This document shows, in pieces, positions 7,234 through 19,394 of a stretch of 64,000 nucleotides of DNA. Numbering within the stretch: position 1 is the first letter of the stretch; every line of letters starts with the position of its first letter. The position numbers and the translations under genes were made by a program. Source of the DNA: Salinibacter ruber DSM 13855 (GTDB taxonomy: Bacteria > Bacteroidota > Rhodothermia > Rhodothermales > Salinibacteraceae); NCBI RefSeq assembly GCF_000013045.1, contig NC_007677.1:1302001-1366000 (forward strand). The letters are read 5' to 3'. The notes under the pieces were generated by a model. The model saw only the letters and a list, made by a program, of their open reading frames with translations. It ran no database searches and had not been told where the DNA came from.

Positions 7234-10206
7234 ATGGGTCGCTTTTCTCCTCGGGGGCGGACACAGGTCCGTACGGTGTGCGGCCTCCTCTTTCTCCTCG
7301 TCGGGGCCGGACTGCTGATGAGCTGTGGGCGGGGCTCGTTCATCGGCCGCCAGTACGACGACCTCACGGCCTACTACAATACCTTCCACAACGCCACGCA
7401 AGCCTTCGAGGCCGGCCTCGAATCGGTGAACGAGTCGGGGGGAGACATCGACCGGACCCGTTATCTCTCCGTATTTCCGCCGCCCCAGGGAGGGGCCGGC
7501 CAGTCGTCCTTTGGGGAAGCGATTCAAAAGAGCGCAGCCGTGTTGCGCGAGCACCCCAACTCGGAGTGGGTCGACGATGCGCTGCTCCTCATCGGACGGT
7601 CCCGGTACTACCAGCAGAACTACGTGGGGGCGGTCCAGAAATTTCGGGAGGCGATTGCCCTCGACGCGGAGCGGGAAGGAGAGGCCCGCTTCCGGCTTGC
7701 CCAGACGCTGGTGGTGGCCGGCCGGTACCGGGAGGCCGCAGACGCCCTCCGGACGGGACTCGACTCGGGGGAGGAGTACGGCAGCTGGACGGCCCGAATG
7801 CGAGTGGTACAGGGAGAGCTCTTCGTGCGGCAGGAGAACTGGGAGGCGGCCGATCAGGCCCTGGCCCAGGGCCTGAACGACAACCTGCCGGACGAGACGG
7901 GCGCCCGGGCTGCCTTTCTGTTGGGGCAGGTGCGCGAAACGCTCGACGATCCCGAGGGGGCCCGGGCGGCCTACCGACGGGTATCGGGGTACGACCCGCC
8001 GTACCCGTTGGCGTTCGCCGCCAAGCTGGCGGCCATCGAACTGGGCGGGGAGACCGGCACCCCTGGGCGGGCCCTAGAGCGGCTGGCAGAGCTGGAACGG
8101 GACGACAACACCCGTGAGATGCGGGCGGAGATTGCCCGGGTTCGTGCCCGGCTGCACCGCGCGCAGGGACGGCCCGACCGGGCCCAGCAGGTGCTCACGG
8201 CCGTCCTGCGGGGCGACCAGGCGCCACGGGGGAGCGGGAAGGGGCAAACTCACTATGAGCTGGCGACGCTGTACCGGGATGCGTACGAGGACTTCACCCG
8301 GGCCGCGGCGCATTTCGACACGGCCTCGGCGACCCTCTCGTCCGGCCCGGATGAGGGGACGGGGGCGGAGGAGGCGGCCCAGGTCCTTCCGCGGGCGCCA
8401 TCGGACGCGAGGGCCCAGGCAAACCGCTTCCGAAAACTGGCGGATCGCTCCCAGGCCGTCGCCCGGATGGATTCCCTTCTGCGCCTCGGCCGCATGGCCC
8501 CCGCGGAGTTCCGGGCCGTCGTGGAGAAGATTCGCCAGCGGCGACTGGAAGAGCAGGAGGCGCGAGCCCAGCGCACACGTCGGCAGCCGCAGTTCCGGGG
8601 CGGGAGACGTCCGGCGGCGGGAGACGCCTCCCCGGCCCCGTCCGAACAGCCCGCCGTCCAGACGCAGGGGGCCGACGCCGGCTTCCTGTTTCACCGCGAT
8701 CCGACCCTCGTGCAGCAGGGACGCCGCCAGTTCGAGCAGACGTGGGGCGACCGGCCCCTCATGGACGACTGGCGCCGTGCAGAGGCGATCCGGGGGCGTC
8801 CGGACGCCCGCCCGCGTGCCGACCAGACCGAAGACCAGGCCCGCCCGCAGTCGTCCGCGGGCGCGTCCACCACGGCCAGTGTCGTGGACGTGTCGGCCGT
8901 GCCGCGGGACTCGATCAGTCGGGCGGAGATGAAAGACCAGCGGGCCGTTGCGCAGTACGAGTTGGCCAACGCGCTCTTTCGGGCGGCAGGCCGTCCCGAC
9001 TCGGCGCAGACCTGGTTTCGTCGGGTGCTCGACGAGACGCCGGATCACCCGGTGGCGCCCCAGGCCCTCTACGGGTTGGCCCAGGCGCACCGGGCGCAGG
9101 GCGATACGGCCGCCGGGGACGAAGTGTACCGGCGCCTCATCGACGAGCACCCCGACACGCCCATCGCGAAGCGGGCCCGTGAACAGCTGGGATTGGCGAC
9201 GACCGACGAGGACCCGGAGCGGACGGTGAGCCGGGCGGATTCGGCGTACGCCAGGGCCTACGAGGCGTGGCGAAGCGGGCGCCACGATGCGGCCCTCAGG
9301 GCGTTCTTAAAGGTGGCCGACGCGTATCGCGAAACGAGCGTGGCGCCGCGTGCGCTGCTGGCCGCCGGGGTCGTGTACCATCGAACCGCCCGCCACGATT
9401 CGAGTGGGCAGGGGCGGGCCCGTTTCACGCGCTACGCGGATTCACTGGCGCAGGCCGATGCCCCTGATCCCGGCCCCGACCCGACAGGCAGCTCGTCCCC
9501 GGACGCGACAGCCCCCGCGCCCCCCTCGTCGGACGCCGCGGCCCCGGCGCGGCCGGCTCCCGCCGACACGACGGACGCCAGTGCCCCCGAAGGGCCGCCG
9601 CGCCGGATGATTGACTCAACGGCCGTAGCGAACCAGGGGGCGTCGGGCACGCCGTCGGACAGTGCGGTGGCGTCGCCTTCTGTCGTCCGGGACACAGCAA
9701 CGGGTCCTTCGGGGCGATCCGAGCCACCGGATACGACCACGTCCGCCGTAGCGAGGGAGACGGCGAGGTCGGATTCCACGAGTGCTGCCCCCCAATCGCG
9801 GAGAGAGCCGGCCGATCCGTTTGAGATTCTCCTGTCCCACCTTGTGGCCCGCTATCCCGAAACGGCCGAGGCGGAGCGAGCACAGGCCCTTCTCGACCAG
9901 CTGCGCGAGCGGCGCACTGGACAAGGGGGCACCACGCGGGATTCGACCGGTGCGGGAGCGCCGGACGGCCCCGGAGCGAACCGGGAATCGGGGACCGTTG
10001 CTCCGGAGGTAGACACCACCAAGGACCGCCCGCGGCCCCCCGACGAGGCAGCAGGCCCTGCTGCCCGTCGTCGGCCCGCGCCCACCACTCCGTCCCAATC
10101 TGGACGAGAGAGGGCCACGCCCTCCCAGCGTCGTGATTCGTCCGCAACGCCGACCCGGAGTGCTTCTTCCCTGCAGGCGAACGCGTCGCGCCGCCCCCCG
10201 ACCTGA
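7234..10206 (+). CDS. Large TPR lipoprotein, PorW/SprE-like
   Basis: About 990 residues. A signal peptide ends in LLMSC, a lipobox, so the protein is expected to be lipid-anchored in an outer layer. Just after it comes the block LTAYYNTFHNATQAFEAGL, like the start of the PorW/SprE lipoproteins of the type 9 secretion system in Bacteroidota. TPR-like helical repeats fill roughly residues 80-360 and 560-720 (for example DDALLLIGRSRYYQQNYVGA). They are separated by linkers rich in Arg, Gln and Pro, and the C-terminal quarter is Ser/Thr/Pro/Asp-rich. The start at 7234 is preferred over 7195 for its better signal peptide. The type 9 link is inferred. Confidence 0.75.
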   Translation: MGRFSPRGRTQVRTVCGLLFLLVGAGLLMSCGRGSFIGRQYDDLTAYYNTFHNATQAFEAGLESVNESGGDIDRTRYLSVFPPPQGGAGQSSFGEAIQKSAAVLREHPNSEWVDDALLLIGRSRYYQQNYVGAVQKFREAIALDAEREGEARFRLAQTLVVAGRYREAADALRTGLDSGEEYGSWTARMRVVQGELFVRQENWEAADQALAQGLNDNLPDETGARAAFLLGQVRETLDDPEGARAAYRRVSGYDPPYPLAFAAKLAAIELGGETGTPGRALERLAELERDDNTREMRAEIARVRARLHRAQGRPDRAQQVLTAVLRGDQAPRGSGKGQTHYELATLYRDAYEDFTRAAAHFDTASATLSSGPDEGTGAEEAAQVLPRAPSDARAQANRFRKLADRSQAVARMDSLLRLGRMAPAEFRAVVEKIRQRRLEEQEARAQRTRRQPQFRGGRRPAAGDASPAPSEQPAVQTQGADAGFLFHRDPTLVQQGRRQFEQTWGDRPLMDDWRRAEAIRGRPDARPRADQTEDQARPQSSAGASTTASVVDVSAVPRDSISRAEMKDQRAVAQYELANALFRAAGRPDSAQTWFRRVLDETPDHPVAPQALYGLAQAHRAQGDTAAGDEVYRRLIDEHPDTPIAKRAREQLGLATTDEDPERTVSRADSAYARAYEAWRSGRHDAALRAFLKVADAYRETSVAPRALLAAGVVYHRTARHDSSGQGRARFTRYADSLAQADAPDPGPDPTGSSSPDATAPAPPSSDAAAPARPAPADTTDASAPEGPPRRMIDSTAVANQGASGTPSDSAVASPSVVRDTATGPSGRSEPPDTTTSAVARETARSDSTSAAPQSRREPADPFEILLSHLVARYPETAEAERAQALLDQLRERRTGQGGTTRDSTGAGAPDGPGANRESGTVAPEVDTTKDRPRPPDEAAGPAARRRPAPTTPSQSGRERATPSQRRDSSATPTRSASSLQANASRRPPT

Positions 10207-10275
10207 GCCAGGGATAATCCGAACGACCTCTCTCGCCTAGGTTTGTGTTTCTGCATCGTGTCGTCGCCCGAGGCC

Positions 10276-12303
10276 ATGCACTCCAATGCTGATTCACCGT
10301 CGAGCGGCCCCGGCCTGCAGCCGGTGTGGACGACCCTGCGCTCCCCATATGTGTTCTGGATCGGGGGCGCCATCCTCCTGGCTCTTCTCGTTCATCTCGG
10401 GATCAAGTGGCAGCAGGCGAGCGCCCCCGTGCGTATCGAGTACAGCACGTTTCTCGAGCACGTGGAGTCGGGATACGTCGAGCGGGTCGAGATCGTCAAC
10501 GGCAAGCGCATTAACGGGACCTACACGGCCGCGGCGGTACAGAACGACCGGGTCGAGACCCGCCCGCCCCCGGCCGCCCCAATGGGGGCCGTCGTCGACC
10601 GCTCGCGGCGTGCCTTCGCCACCCACAAGCCCACCGCCCACGAGTTGACGGCGTTCCTGCGACGCCACAACGAGGCCGCGACGGGGACGGGCACGGCCCC
10701 GGTCACGTTTGCGGCCACGCAGGAAAGCGACTGGGTCGGGACCCTTCTCTTGTGGGGGCTGCCCCTGGGGCTCATCGTGGGCATCTGGCTCTTCTTTATG
10801 CGACGGATGGCGACGGGGGGACGTGAAGAGCAGATTGGGAGTGACACGGCGGCGCTCTTCGAAGAGGCGGGCGGGCGGCGCGTAACCTTCGACGACGTGG
10901 CCGGACTCGCCGAGCCGAAGGAAGAGGTGGCGGAGGTCGTTGAGTTCCTACGACGCCCCCAGAAGTTTACGCGGTTGGGGGGCGCCCTCCCCACCGGCGT
11001 CCTGCTGGTGGGGCCGCCTGGCACCGGAAAGACCCTCCTGGCGAAGGCCGTGGCCGGCGAGGCGGGAGTGCCCTTCGCATCCATTTCCGGGTCGGACTTC
11101 ATGGAGATGTTCGTGGGCGTGGGGGCGAGTCGGGTTCGGGACCTCTTCGACCAGGCGAAAGAGCGGGCCCCCTGCATCATCTTCATCGACGAGGTGGACG
11201 CCATCGGGCGGACGCGGGGCGGACCGGGAGGTGCAGGCACCGGGGAGCGGGACAACACCCTGAATCAGCTGCTCGTCGAGATGGACGGGTTTGACTCCGA
11301 CGAGGGGGTGGTCATCATGGCGGCCACCAACCGGCCCGACGTGCTCGACGCCGCCCTCCTGCGTCCGGGGCGGTTCGACCGACAGATTTCCATCCACAAG
11401 CCCGATCGACTTGAGCGGGCCGACATCTTTCGGGTCCACGTCGCGGACCTTCGCCTGGACGCGTCGGTCGATCCCGAGGCACTGGCGCGTCAGACGCCCG
11501 GCTTCGCCGGTGCCGAAATTGCGAACGTCTGCAACGAGGCGGCCCTCCTGGCGGCGCGGCGGGGCAGAAACGCGGTGCAGATGGACGACTTCGACCAGGC
11601 CCTCGACCGCGTCATGGCGGGACTGGAGCGAAGCAACAAGCTGATCTCACCGGAGGAGCGGCGCGTCATCGCCCACCACGAGTCGGGACACGCCATCGTC
11701 GGGTGGTTCCTCGAGCACACCGATCCGGTCGTGAAGGTCTCGGTCGTGCCTCGGGGCCTGTCCGCGCTCGGCCACGCCCAGCACCTCCCCAAGGAACGAG
11801 ACCTCTATTCGAGGGAGGCGCTGATGGACCGGATGACGATGGCCCTTGGGGGACGGGGGGCCGAAGAGATCGTCTTTGGGCGGGCGACGACCGGGGCAAA
11901 AGACGACCTCGAACGGGTCACGGAGACGGCCTACGCGATGGTCGTGGATTACGGGATGAGCGACCGCATCGGGCCCCTCAGCTACAACCGGGCCGAGCGC
12001 CGCGCCGACGGCCCCCTGTTCGAGAAGCCCTACTCGGATGCCATGGCCGCGGCCATTGACGAGGAGGTGGCCGACATTGTCGGGGAGGCGCGGGCCCGGG
12101 CGAACGACCTTCTCCGAGAAAAGCGCCCGCTGCTGGACGAGATGGCCGAGAGACTTCTTCGGGAGGAGGTGCTCGGGGTCGAGGCGCTCGTGGCGCTCCT
12201 CGGCTCCCCTCCGCATGGGGAGTACGCATGGCTCAAAGAGGGCGATGGGACCTCTCGGAACTCCGCCTCCGCAGAGGGGGCATCTCCCTCCTCACAGGGA
12301 TAA
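10276..12303 (+). CDS. ftsH: ATP-dependent zinc metalloprotease FtsH
   Basis: 675 residues. Membrane-anchored AAA+ protease that extracts and degrades membrane and regulatory proteins. There are two transmembrane helices (near residues 24-44 and 154-175) with an extracytoplasmic domain between them. The AAA domain carries GPPGTGKT (Walker A), [11 protein letters not shown] (Walker B) and the second region of homology [20 protein letters not shown]. The M41 protease motif HHESGH is intact. The N terminus before the first helix is a short Ser/Pro-rich leader. An intrinsic terminator follows at 12423. Confidence 0.97.
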   Translation: MHSNADSPSSGPGLQPVWTTLRSPYVFWIGGAILLALLVHLGIKWQQASAPVRIEYSTFLEHVESGYVERVEIVNGKRINGTYTAAAVQNDRVETRPPPAAPMGAVVDRSRRAFATHKPTAHELTAFLRRHNEAATGTGTAPVTFAATQESDWVGTLLLWGLPLGLIVGIWLFFMRRMATGGREEQIGSDTAALFEEAGGRRVTFDDVAGLAEPKEEVAEVVEFLRRPQKFTRLGGALPTGVLLVGPPGTGKTLLAKAVAGEAGVPFASISGSDFMEMFVGVGASRVRDLFDQAKERAPCIIFIDEVDAIGRTRGGPGGAGTGERDNTLNQLLVEMDGFDSDEGVVIMAATNRPDVLDAALLRPGRFDRQISIHKPDRLERADIFRVHVADLRLDASVDPEALARQTPGFAGAEIANVCNEAALLAARRGRNAVQMDDFDQALDRVMAGLERSNKLISPEERRVIAHHESGHAIVGWFLEHTDPVVKVSVVPRGLSALGHAQHLPKERDLYSREALMDRMTMALGGRGAEEIVFGRATTGAKDDLERVTETAYAMVVDYGMSDRIGPLSYNRAERRADGPLFEKPYSDAMAAAIDEEVADIVGEARARANDLLREKRPLLDEMAERLLREEVLGVEALVALLGSPPHGEYAWLKEGDGTSRNSASAEGASPSSQG

Positions 12304-12422
12304 GATGGAAGTTCGTCTGAATCCGACGAAGTGTCGTGGCGCGTGGAAACCCCGTCGATCATGGTTTCGTAGACCCCTTCTGCAGAGAAGACACCCGGCT
12401 TGGGTACGCCTTGGAACAGTTA

Positions 12423-12450
12423 GGCAAGCACAGTTGCGGCTTGCCTTTTT
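12423..12450 (+). terminator. Intrinsic terminator after ftsH
   Basis: A 7-bp perfect stem GGCAAGC/GCTTGCC with a 9-base loop is followed directly by TTTTT. It lies 120 bases after the ftsH stop and upstream of the ribosomal leader. It should isolate ftsH from the ribosomal operon. A role as an attenuator for rpsL is possible if a promoter lies further upstream. Confidence 0.7.
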
Positions 12451-12589
12451 CTTAGCCCTCGGTTCGCAGAAAAGATTGGTCAACCGATACAGAGCGGTAT
12501 ACCAAAATAGGCGGACTTTCGGGCCCCTGTGCCGGCGGCCCGGGCCGGAAGAGTTGTTTTCATTTCTTCTTTGCCCCGCATTTAGGACC

Positions 12590-12650
12590 CTAACTGCCGG
12601 ACGGACGGTAGTTAGAAAGTGTGCATACTTGAGAACGGTCAAGTACGCAC
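12590..12650 (+). promoter_or_regulatory. Two tandem hairpins in the rpsL leader
   Basis: Within the 393-base gap between ftsH and rpsL are two adjacent strong hairpins. The first (12590-12615) has a 10-bp stem CTAACTGCCG/CGGTAGTTAG with one G-U pair and loop GACGGA. The second (12621-12650) has a 12-bp stem with one A-C mismatch, GTGCATACTTGA/TCAAGTACGCAC, and loop GAACGG. Only five bases separate them, and the second ends 46 bases before the rpsL GTG. They probably form a leader RNA that could bind a ribosomal protein for autoregulation, or a palindromic operator. The promoter itself is not identified. Confidence 0.6.
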
Positions 12651-12696
12651 CCGTGACGTCCCTCCGACATCGTCCCGACAAACGACCAACACCGAC

Positions 12697-13071
12697 GTGC
12701 CGACGACGCAGCAGTTGATTCGAAAAGGGCGAAAGACCGAAGAGGAAACGAGCGACGCCCCCGCGCTGGAAGGCAGCCCGCAGCGACGCGGGGTATGCAC
12801 GCGGGTATACACGACCACCCCGAAGAAGCCGAACTCGGCGCTCCGAAAGGTGGCGCGTGTGCGGCTCACCAACGGCAACGAGGTCACCGCGTACATCCCG
12901 GGCGAGGGGCACAACTTGCAGGAGCACTCCATTGTGCTCGTTCGCGGTGGGCGCGTGAAGGACCTGCCGGGCGTGAAGTACCACATCGTGCGGGGCGCCC
13001 TCGATACCGCCGGCGTGGAAGAGCGTCGGCAGGGCCGCTCGAAGTACGGCACGAAGAAGCCGCGTGAGTAG
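12697..13071 (+). CDS. rpsL: 30S ribosomal protein S12
   Basis: 124 residues. Decoding-centre protein of the small subunit. The family start [11 protein letters not shown] directly follows a GTG codon at 12697, which decides the start although the frame is open further upstream. Conserved blocks [20 protein letters not shown] and [16 protein letters not shown] include the lysines linked to streptomycin response in other bacteria; both are the wild-type sensitive residues. First gene of the ribosomal supercluster, behind a structured leader. Confidence 0.98.
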   Translation: MPTTQQLIRKGRKTEEETSDAPALEGSPQRRGVCTRVYTTTPKKPNSALRKVARVRLTNGNEVTAYIPGEGHNLQEHSIVLVRGGRVKDLPGVKYHIVRGALDTAGVEERRQGRSKYGTKKPRE

Positions 13072-13118
13072 CACGCCGCTCCACTGAACCCTGTTCTTGA
13101 CGACAGCCAGTTTTCCCT

Positions 13119-13592
13119 ATGTCACGAAACGAGGCCCCTGAGCAGCGCACCACCCAGCCGGATCCCGTCTACCGGGACGACATGGTCTCCCGGTTCGTCA
13201 ACGCCATCATGCGGGACGGAAAGAAGAGCCTCGCCCGGCGCATCGTGTACGACACGTTTGACGTGATTGAGGAGCGCACGGGAGAGGAAGAAGGGCTGGA
13301 GGTCTTCAAGAAGGCCGTGAACAACGCCGCTCCTCTCGTAGAGGTGCGGAGCCGCCGCGTGGGCGGGGCCACCTACCAGGTGCCCACTGAGGTGCGCCCC
13401 GAACGGCGCATCACACTGGCCTTCCGCTGGATCATTCAGTACGCCCGGGCCCGGAACGAGAAAAGCATGGTGAATCGCCTTGCGAGTGAGCTGGTCGATG
13501 CCGCTCGCGGCGAAGGCGGTGCCGTAAAGAAGAAGGACGACACGCACCGCATGGCCGAGTCCAACAAGGCCTTCGCTCACTTCCAGTTCTAG
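13119..13592 (+). CDS. rpsG: 30S ribosomal protein S7
   Basis: 157 residues, full length. Nucleates assembly of the 30S head by binding the 3' domain of 16S rRNA. Recognised by VSRFVNAIMRDGKKSLARRI, VEVRSRRVGGATYQVPTEV and the C-terminal HRMAESNKAFAHF. In other bacteria S7 represses the str operon; here the gap to rpsL is only 47 bases, so any such site would more likely be in the rpsL leader. The N terminus has an acidic-polar extension of about 15 residues. Confidence 0.98.
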   Translation: MSRNEAPEQRTTQPDPVYRDDMVSRFVNAIMRDGKKSLARRIVYDTFDVIEERTGEEEGLEVFKKAVNNAAPLVEVRSRRVGGATYQVPTEVRPERRITLAFRWIIQYARARNEKSMVNRLASELVDAARGEGGAVKKKDDTHRMAESNKAFAHFQF

Positions 13593-13665
13593 ATTTGCTG
13601 GACGGATCGGGCCGCCACCCGGTCTGTGCTGAGCGTTCAAGTACCCAACTTTGAGCTTTATACCC

Positions 13666-15786
<2,121 letters not shown>

Positions 15787-15873
15787 CCCGTCGGCGCCGC
15801 GGGACACAGGTCTCGCGTCTGCCTCCGTTCAGCCATATTCGAATCCACACGCACACACCGACCACACATCACC

Positions 15874-17064
15874 ATGGCCAAGGAAGAGTTTGCGCGGGAG
15901 AAGCCGCATGTGAACGTAGGAACGATCGGACACGTCGACCACGGGAAGACGACCTTGACGGCGGCGATCACGAAGGTACTGGCCGAGCGCGTCGGCGGGG
16001 CGGCGGAGCAGACCTTTGAGGCGATCGACAACGCGCCGGAGGAGCGGGAGCGCGGCATTACGATCGCGACGAGCCACGTCGAGTACGAGACGGAGAACCG
16101 TCACTACGCCCACGTCGACTGCCCGGGGCACGCGGACTACGTCAAGAACATGGTGACGGGGGCGGCGCAGATGGACGGGGCCATTCTCGTTGTGGGGTCG
16201 GACGACGGCCCGATGCCGCAGACCCGAGAGCACATTCTTTTGGCCCGTCAGGTGGGGGTGCCCTACCTGGTGGTGTTCATGAACAAGACCGACCTGGTCG
16301 ACGACGCGGAGCTGTTGGAGCTGGTGGAGATGGAGGTCCGGGAGCTTTTGACCGAGTACGAGTTCCCGGGCGACGAGGTGCCGGTGGTGCGGGGGTCGGC
16401 GCTGCAGGCCCTCGAGTCCAGCGAGGAGCACGAGGAGAAGATCATGGAGCTGATGGAGGCGGTCGACGAGTACATTCCGACGCCGGAGCGGGACGTGGAG
16501 AAGCCGTTTTTGATGCCGGTGGAGGATATCTTTTCGATCACGGGCCGGGGGACGGTGGTGACCGGTCGGATTGAGCGGGGCCGGGTGCAGCTGCAGGACG
16601 AGATTGAGATTGTCGGGATGCAGGAGGAGAAGATGGACTCGGTGGTCACCGGCATTGAGATGTTCAACAAGACCTTGGAGGAGGGGGAGGCAGGGGACAA
16701 CGCGGGGATTCTCCTTCGGGGGATTGAGAAGGAGGAGGTCAAGCGGGGGATGGTATTGGCGGAGCCGGGGACGGTGACGCCGCACAAGGAGTTTGAGTGT
16801 GAGGTGTACGTGCTCAGCAAGGAGGAGGGGGGTCGTCACACGCCGTTTTTCGACGGGTACCAGCCGCAGTTTTACTTTCGGACGACCGATGTGACCGGGT
16901 CGATTGAGCTGCCCGAGGGGGTAGAGATGGTGATGCCGGGGGACAACGCGACGTTTGAGGGGAGCTTGATTGAGCCGGTGGCGCTGGAGGAGGGCTTGCG
17001 GTTTGCGATTCGGGAGGGGGGGCACACGGTCGGCGCCGGGGTGGTGACCGACATCCTGGACTAG
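15874..17064 (+). CDS. tuf: Elongation factor Tu
   Basis: 396 residues. Delivers aminoacyl-tRNA to the ribosome. [22 protein letters not shown] and NKTD motifs are all present, with domains II and III complete to VVTDILD. The latter two thirds of the gene use noticeably more GGG, GTG, ATT and TTT codons than fusA or rpsJ on either side. That could come from gene conversion or from expression-related codon choice. Standard str-operon position, 87 bases after fusA. Confidence 0.98.
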   Translation: MAKEEFAREKPHVNVGTIGHVDHGKTTLTAAITKVLAERVGGAAEQTFEAIDNAPEERERGITIATSHVEYETENRHYAHVDCPGHADYVKNMVTGAAQMDGAILVVGSDDGPMPQTREHILLARQVGVPYLVVFMNKTDLVDDAELLELVEMEVRELLTEYEFPGDEVPVVRGSALQALESSEEHEEKIMELMEAVDEYIPTPERDVEKPFLMPVEDIFSITGRGTVVTGRIERGRVQLQDEIEIVGMQEEKMDSVVTGIEMFNKTLEEGEAGDNAGILLRGIEKEEVKRGMVLAEPGTVTPHKEFECEVYVLSKEEGGRHTPFFDGYQPQFYFRTTDVTGSIELPEGVEMVMPGDNATFEGSLIEPVALEEGLRFAIREGGHTVGAGVVTDILD

Positions 17065-17146
17065 GACTTTTGCGGCTTCAGGAGGCTGGCAAGGACAGCC
17101 GCCTCCTGTTCGCCAACACTCTGCATTCGAAACCCGATACGGATAC

Positions 17147-17458
17147 ATGGCTGCGCAGCAGGACATACGGATCAAGCTCAAGTCGTACGACCACACGCTG
17201 ATCGACAAGAGTGCGGAGAAGATCATCCGCACGGTCAAGTCGACCGGTGCGGTTGTGAGTGGCCCAGTGCCGCTGCCAACCGAGAAGAAAATCTACACCG
17301 TTCTGCGAGGCCCGCACGTGGACAAGAAGAGCCGCGAGCAGTTCGAGCGGCGCCACCACAAGCGCCTCATCGACATCCTTTCGTCGAGCAGCGACACGGT
17401 CGACTCGCTCATGCAGCTTGAGCTGCCCAGCGGCGTGGACGTAGAAATCAAGGTGTGA
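17147..17458 (+). CDS. rpsJ: 30S ribosomal protein S10
   Basis: 103 residues. Small-subunit protein, in other bacteria also NusE in antitermination. Recognised by [39 protein letters not shown] and HKRLIDILS. It starts the S10 section and follows tuf by 82 bases. Its stop codon overlaps the GTG start of an unexpected lipoprotein gene (sequence GTGTGA), suggesting translational coupling. Confidence 0.98.
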   Translation: MAAQQDIRIKLKSYDHTLIDKSAEKIIRTVKSTGAVVSGPVPLPTEKKIYTVLRGPHVDKKSREQFERRHHKRLIDILSSSSDTVDSLMQLELPSGVDVEIKV

Positions 17459-17937
17459 CGCCAGTGGACCTCTTTCGCCCAGTGTTTCTGGGAGTGGCCG
17501 GAGCGCTGCTCTGCGCCGGAGGACTCCTGCTCGTCGGCTGTGACGGGGCGGGCTCCAAGCGGGCCTCGCTCTATGAGCGCCTGACCGGAAAATGGAAAAT
17601 TGAGCGCGTGGAAGGGGCACTGATTGCTCCGACCCGGCTCGACAGCGTCCGGCTAGCGTTCCGGCGAGATGACAACGGGCCACGGTACCGAATCTCAGGG
17701 CCGCCTCCCTCCGGTTCGGCAGAGCTTCCGATTGAGGGCGCCGTTGTATTGACGCGCAGTAATGAGTTGCAAATGGCATCGGGCTTCCGCCGGGTCGTGA
17801 TCTGGAACTACAAATTTCAGGGAAGCCAAGCACTGCTTGCCGTACGGTCAGGTTCTCTTGCATTCCTAAATGCTTTGACTTCGGAAGGGACCTCCAGCCC
17901 AAACATGAAATTGAGGCTTGCGCCTGTTGACAGATAG
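17455..17937 (+). CDS. Small lipoprotein inserted in the S10 operon, lipocalin-like
   Basis: 160 residues. An N-terminal hydrophobic segment ends in LLLVGC, a lipobox with Cys near residue 29. The mature part begins [16 protein letters not shown], resembling the first strand of small lipocalin-like lipoproteins of Bacteroidota, and continues with alternating beta strands. Function unknown. The GTG start overlaps the rpsJ stop by four bases, and rplC follows 53 bases later, so it should be co-transcribed with ribosomal genes. Its codons are richer in A/T-ending forms than its neighbours, which fits later insertion. Confidence 0.75.
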   Translation: MTPVDLFRPVFLGVAGALLCAGGLLLVGCDGAGSKRASLYERLTGKWKIERVEGALIAPTRLDSVRLAFRRDDNGPRYRISGPPPSGSAELPIEGAVVLTRSNELQMASGFRRVVIWNYKFQGSQALLAVRSGSLAFLNALTSEGTSSPNMKLRLAPVDR

Positions 17938-17990
17938 AACTGGCGGGGGCTCGCCAACGATGGACATACCATTGCACGGAGACCAGATTT

Positions 17991-18617
17991 ATGAGTAGCG
18001 GACTGATTGGAAAGAAAGTCGGAATGACCAGCGTCTTCGACGACGAGGGCAACAACGTGGCCTGCACGGTCGTGGAGGCGGGGCCCAACGTCGTGACGCA
18101 GGTGAAGTCGGAGGGCCGTGACGGCTACAGCGCGGTGCAGCTTGGCTTCGACAACGTGAAGGAGAAAAACGTGACGCAGGCCATGCTGGGCCACTTCGAG
18201 AAGGCCGGGTGCCCGCCCAAGCGCATGCTCTCCGAGTTCCGCGACTTCGGCGACGATGTAGACCTCGGCGATGTCGTGCGCGTTCAGGACCTCTTCCAGG
18301 AGGACGAGCGAATCGACGTGGTCGGCGTGTCGAAAGGAAAAGGCTTTCAGGGCGTGGTGAAGCGCCACGGCTTCAGTGGCGTCGGCATGATGACCCACGG
18401 CCAGTCCGATCGCCAGCGGCACCCCGGATCGATTGGCGCGTCGGCGGACCCGTCGCGCGTCTTCAAGGGCGTCCGCATGGCGGGCCAGACCGGCGGCGAG
18501 CGCACCAAGATTCAGAACCTCCGCGTGGTCCGAATCCTTGCGGATCAGAACGCCATTCTTATCCACGGCTCCGTGCCGGGGCCGAAGAGCGAATACGTAG
18601 AGCTGCACAAGAAATAG
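17991..18617 (+). CDS. rplC: 50S ribosomal protein L3
   Basis: 208 residues. Early-assembly large-subunit protein near the peptidyl transferase centre. Starts [19 protein letters not shown]. The long-loop block [20 protein letters not shown] followed by [14 protein letters not shown] is conserved. A short 5-bp hairpin (TGGCG/CGCCA, 17941-17956) lies just upstream, between the lipoprotein stop and this gene. Confidence 0.98.
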   Translation: MSSGLIGKKVGMTSVFDDEGNNVACTVVEAGPNVVTQVKSEGRDGYSAVQLGFDNVKEKNVTQAMLGHFEKAGCPPKRMLSEFRDFGDDVDLGDVVRVQDLFQEDERIDVVGVSKGKGFQGVVKRHGFSGVGMMTHGQSDRQRHPGSIGASADPSRVFKGVRMAGQTGGERTKIQNLRVVRILADQNAILIHGSVPGPKSEYVELHKK

Positions 18618-18690
18618 AGGAGCCGGGAAAGCCTGGGCGTCCGCCCAGCTTCCGCATCGATGCACTGCAAACTGTTGAGGCCACGAACCC

Positions 18691-19338
18691 ATGGACGTTG
18701 AGATCTACCAAGAAGACGGGGTAGAGTCGGGGGAAACCGCCGCGCTCGACCCGACGGTCTTCGACATTGAGCCGAACGACCACATCATTTGGCTGGACGT
18801 GAAGCGCATTCAGGCCCATCAGCGACAGGGCACGAGCAAGACCAAGGAGCGCGGCGAGGTGCGGGGGTCTGGCCGGAAGCTCTATCGCCAGAAGGGAACC
18901 GGAAACGCTCGGGTCGGCGACGCCCAGTCGCCCATCCGTCGGGGCGGAGGACGGGCCCATGGGGCGCGGCCTCGCGACTACGCCCACGACCTCAACCAGA
19001 AGGAGAAGCGCCTGGCCCGGCGATCCGCCCTTTCGTACAAGGCCGCGAACGACAACATCCAGGTGATCGAGAACTTCTCGCTGGACCGGCCCGACACCCG
19101 AGGGCTCACGGACCTCTTCGAGCTCCTGGGCGTGGAGGGGCAGGACATCCTGCTCGCAACCGCCGAGGTGGAGCGTGAGGTCTACCTGAGCTCTCAGAAC
19201 CTCCCGGACGTGAACGTGCAGGAGGTCCAAAGCATCAACACGGTCGACATCCTGGACGCCGACGTCGTTCTGCTCCAGGAGGGCGCGCTCGACTGGCTCA
19301 CGGACGTCCTTTCAACCGACGAGGCCGTGCCGGCGTAG
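18691..19338 (+). CDS. rplD: 50S ribosomal protein L4
   Basis: 215 residues. Lines the exit tunnel. The conserved loop GTSKTKERGEVRGSGRKLYR followed by QKGTGNARVGDAQSPIRRGG is diagnostic. The N terminus carries an acidic stretch (MDVEIYQEDGVESGE) of the type expected in a halophile. In some bacteria L4 represses the S10 operon; no corresponding leader could be identified here because rpsJ is fused to the str genes. Confidence 0.97.
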   Translation: MDVEIYQEDGVESGETAALDPTVFDIEPNDHIIWLDVKRIQAHQRQGTSKTKERGEVRGSGRKLYRQKGTGNARVGDAQSPIRRGGGRAHGARPRDYAHDLNQKEKRLARRSALSYKAANDNIQVIENFSLDRPDTRGLTDLFELLGVEGQDILLATAEVEREVYLSSQNLPDVNVQEVQSINTVDILDADVVLLQEGALDWLTDVLSTDEAVPA

Positions 19339-19394
19339 CGCCCGTCCCCGGCTCCGATCTGCCTGTTGCACTCCCCAACGAGCACCGTTGACCC

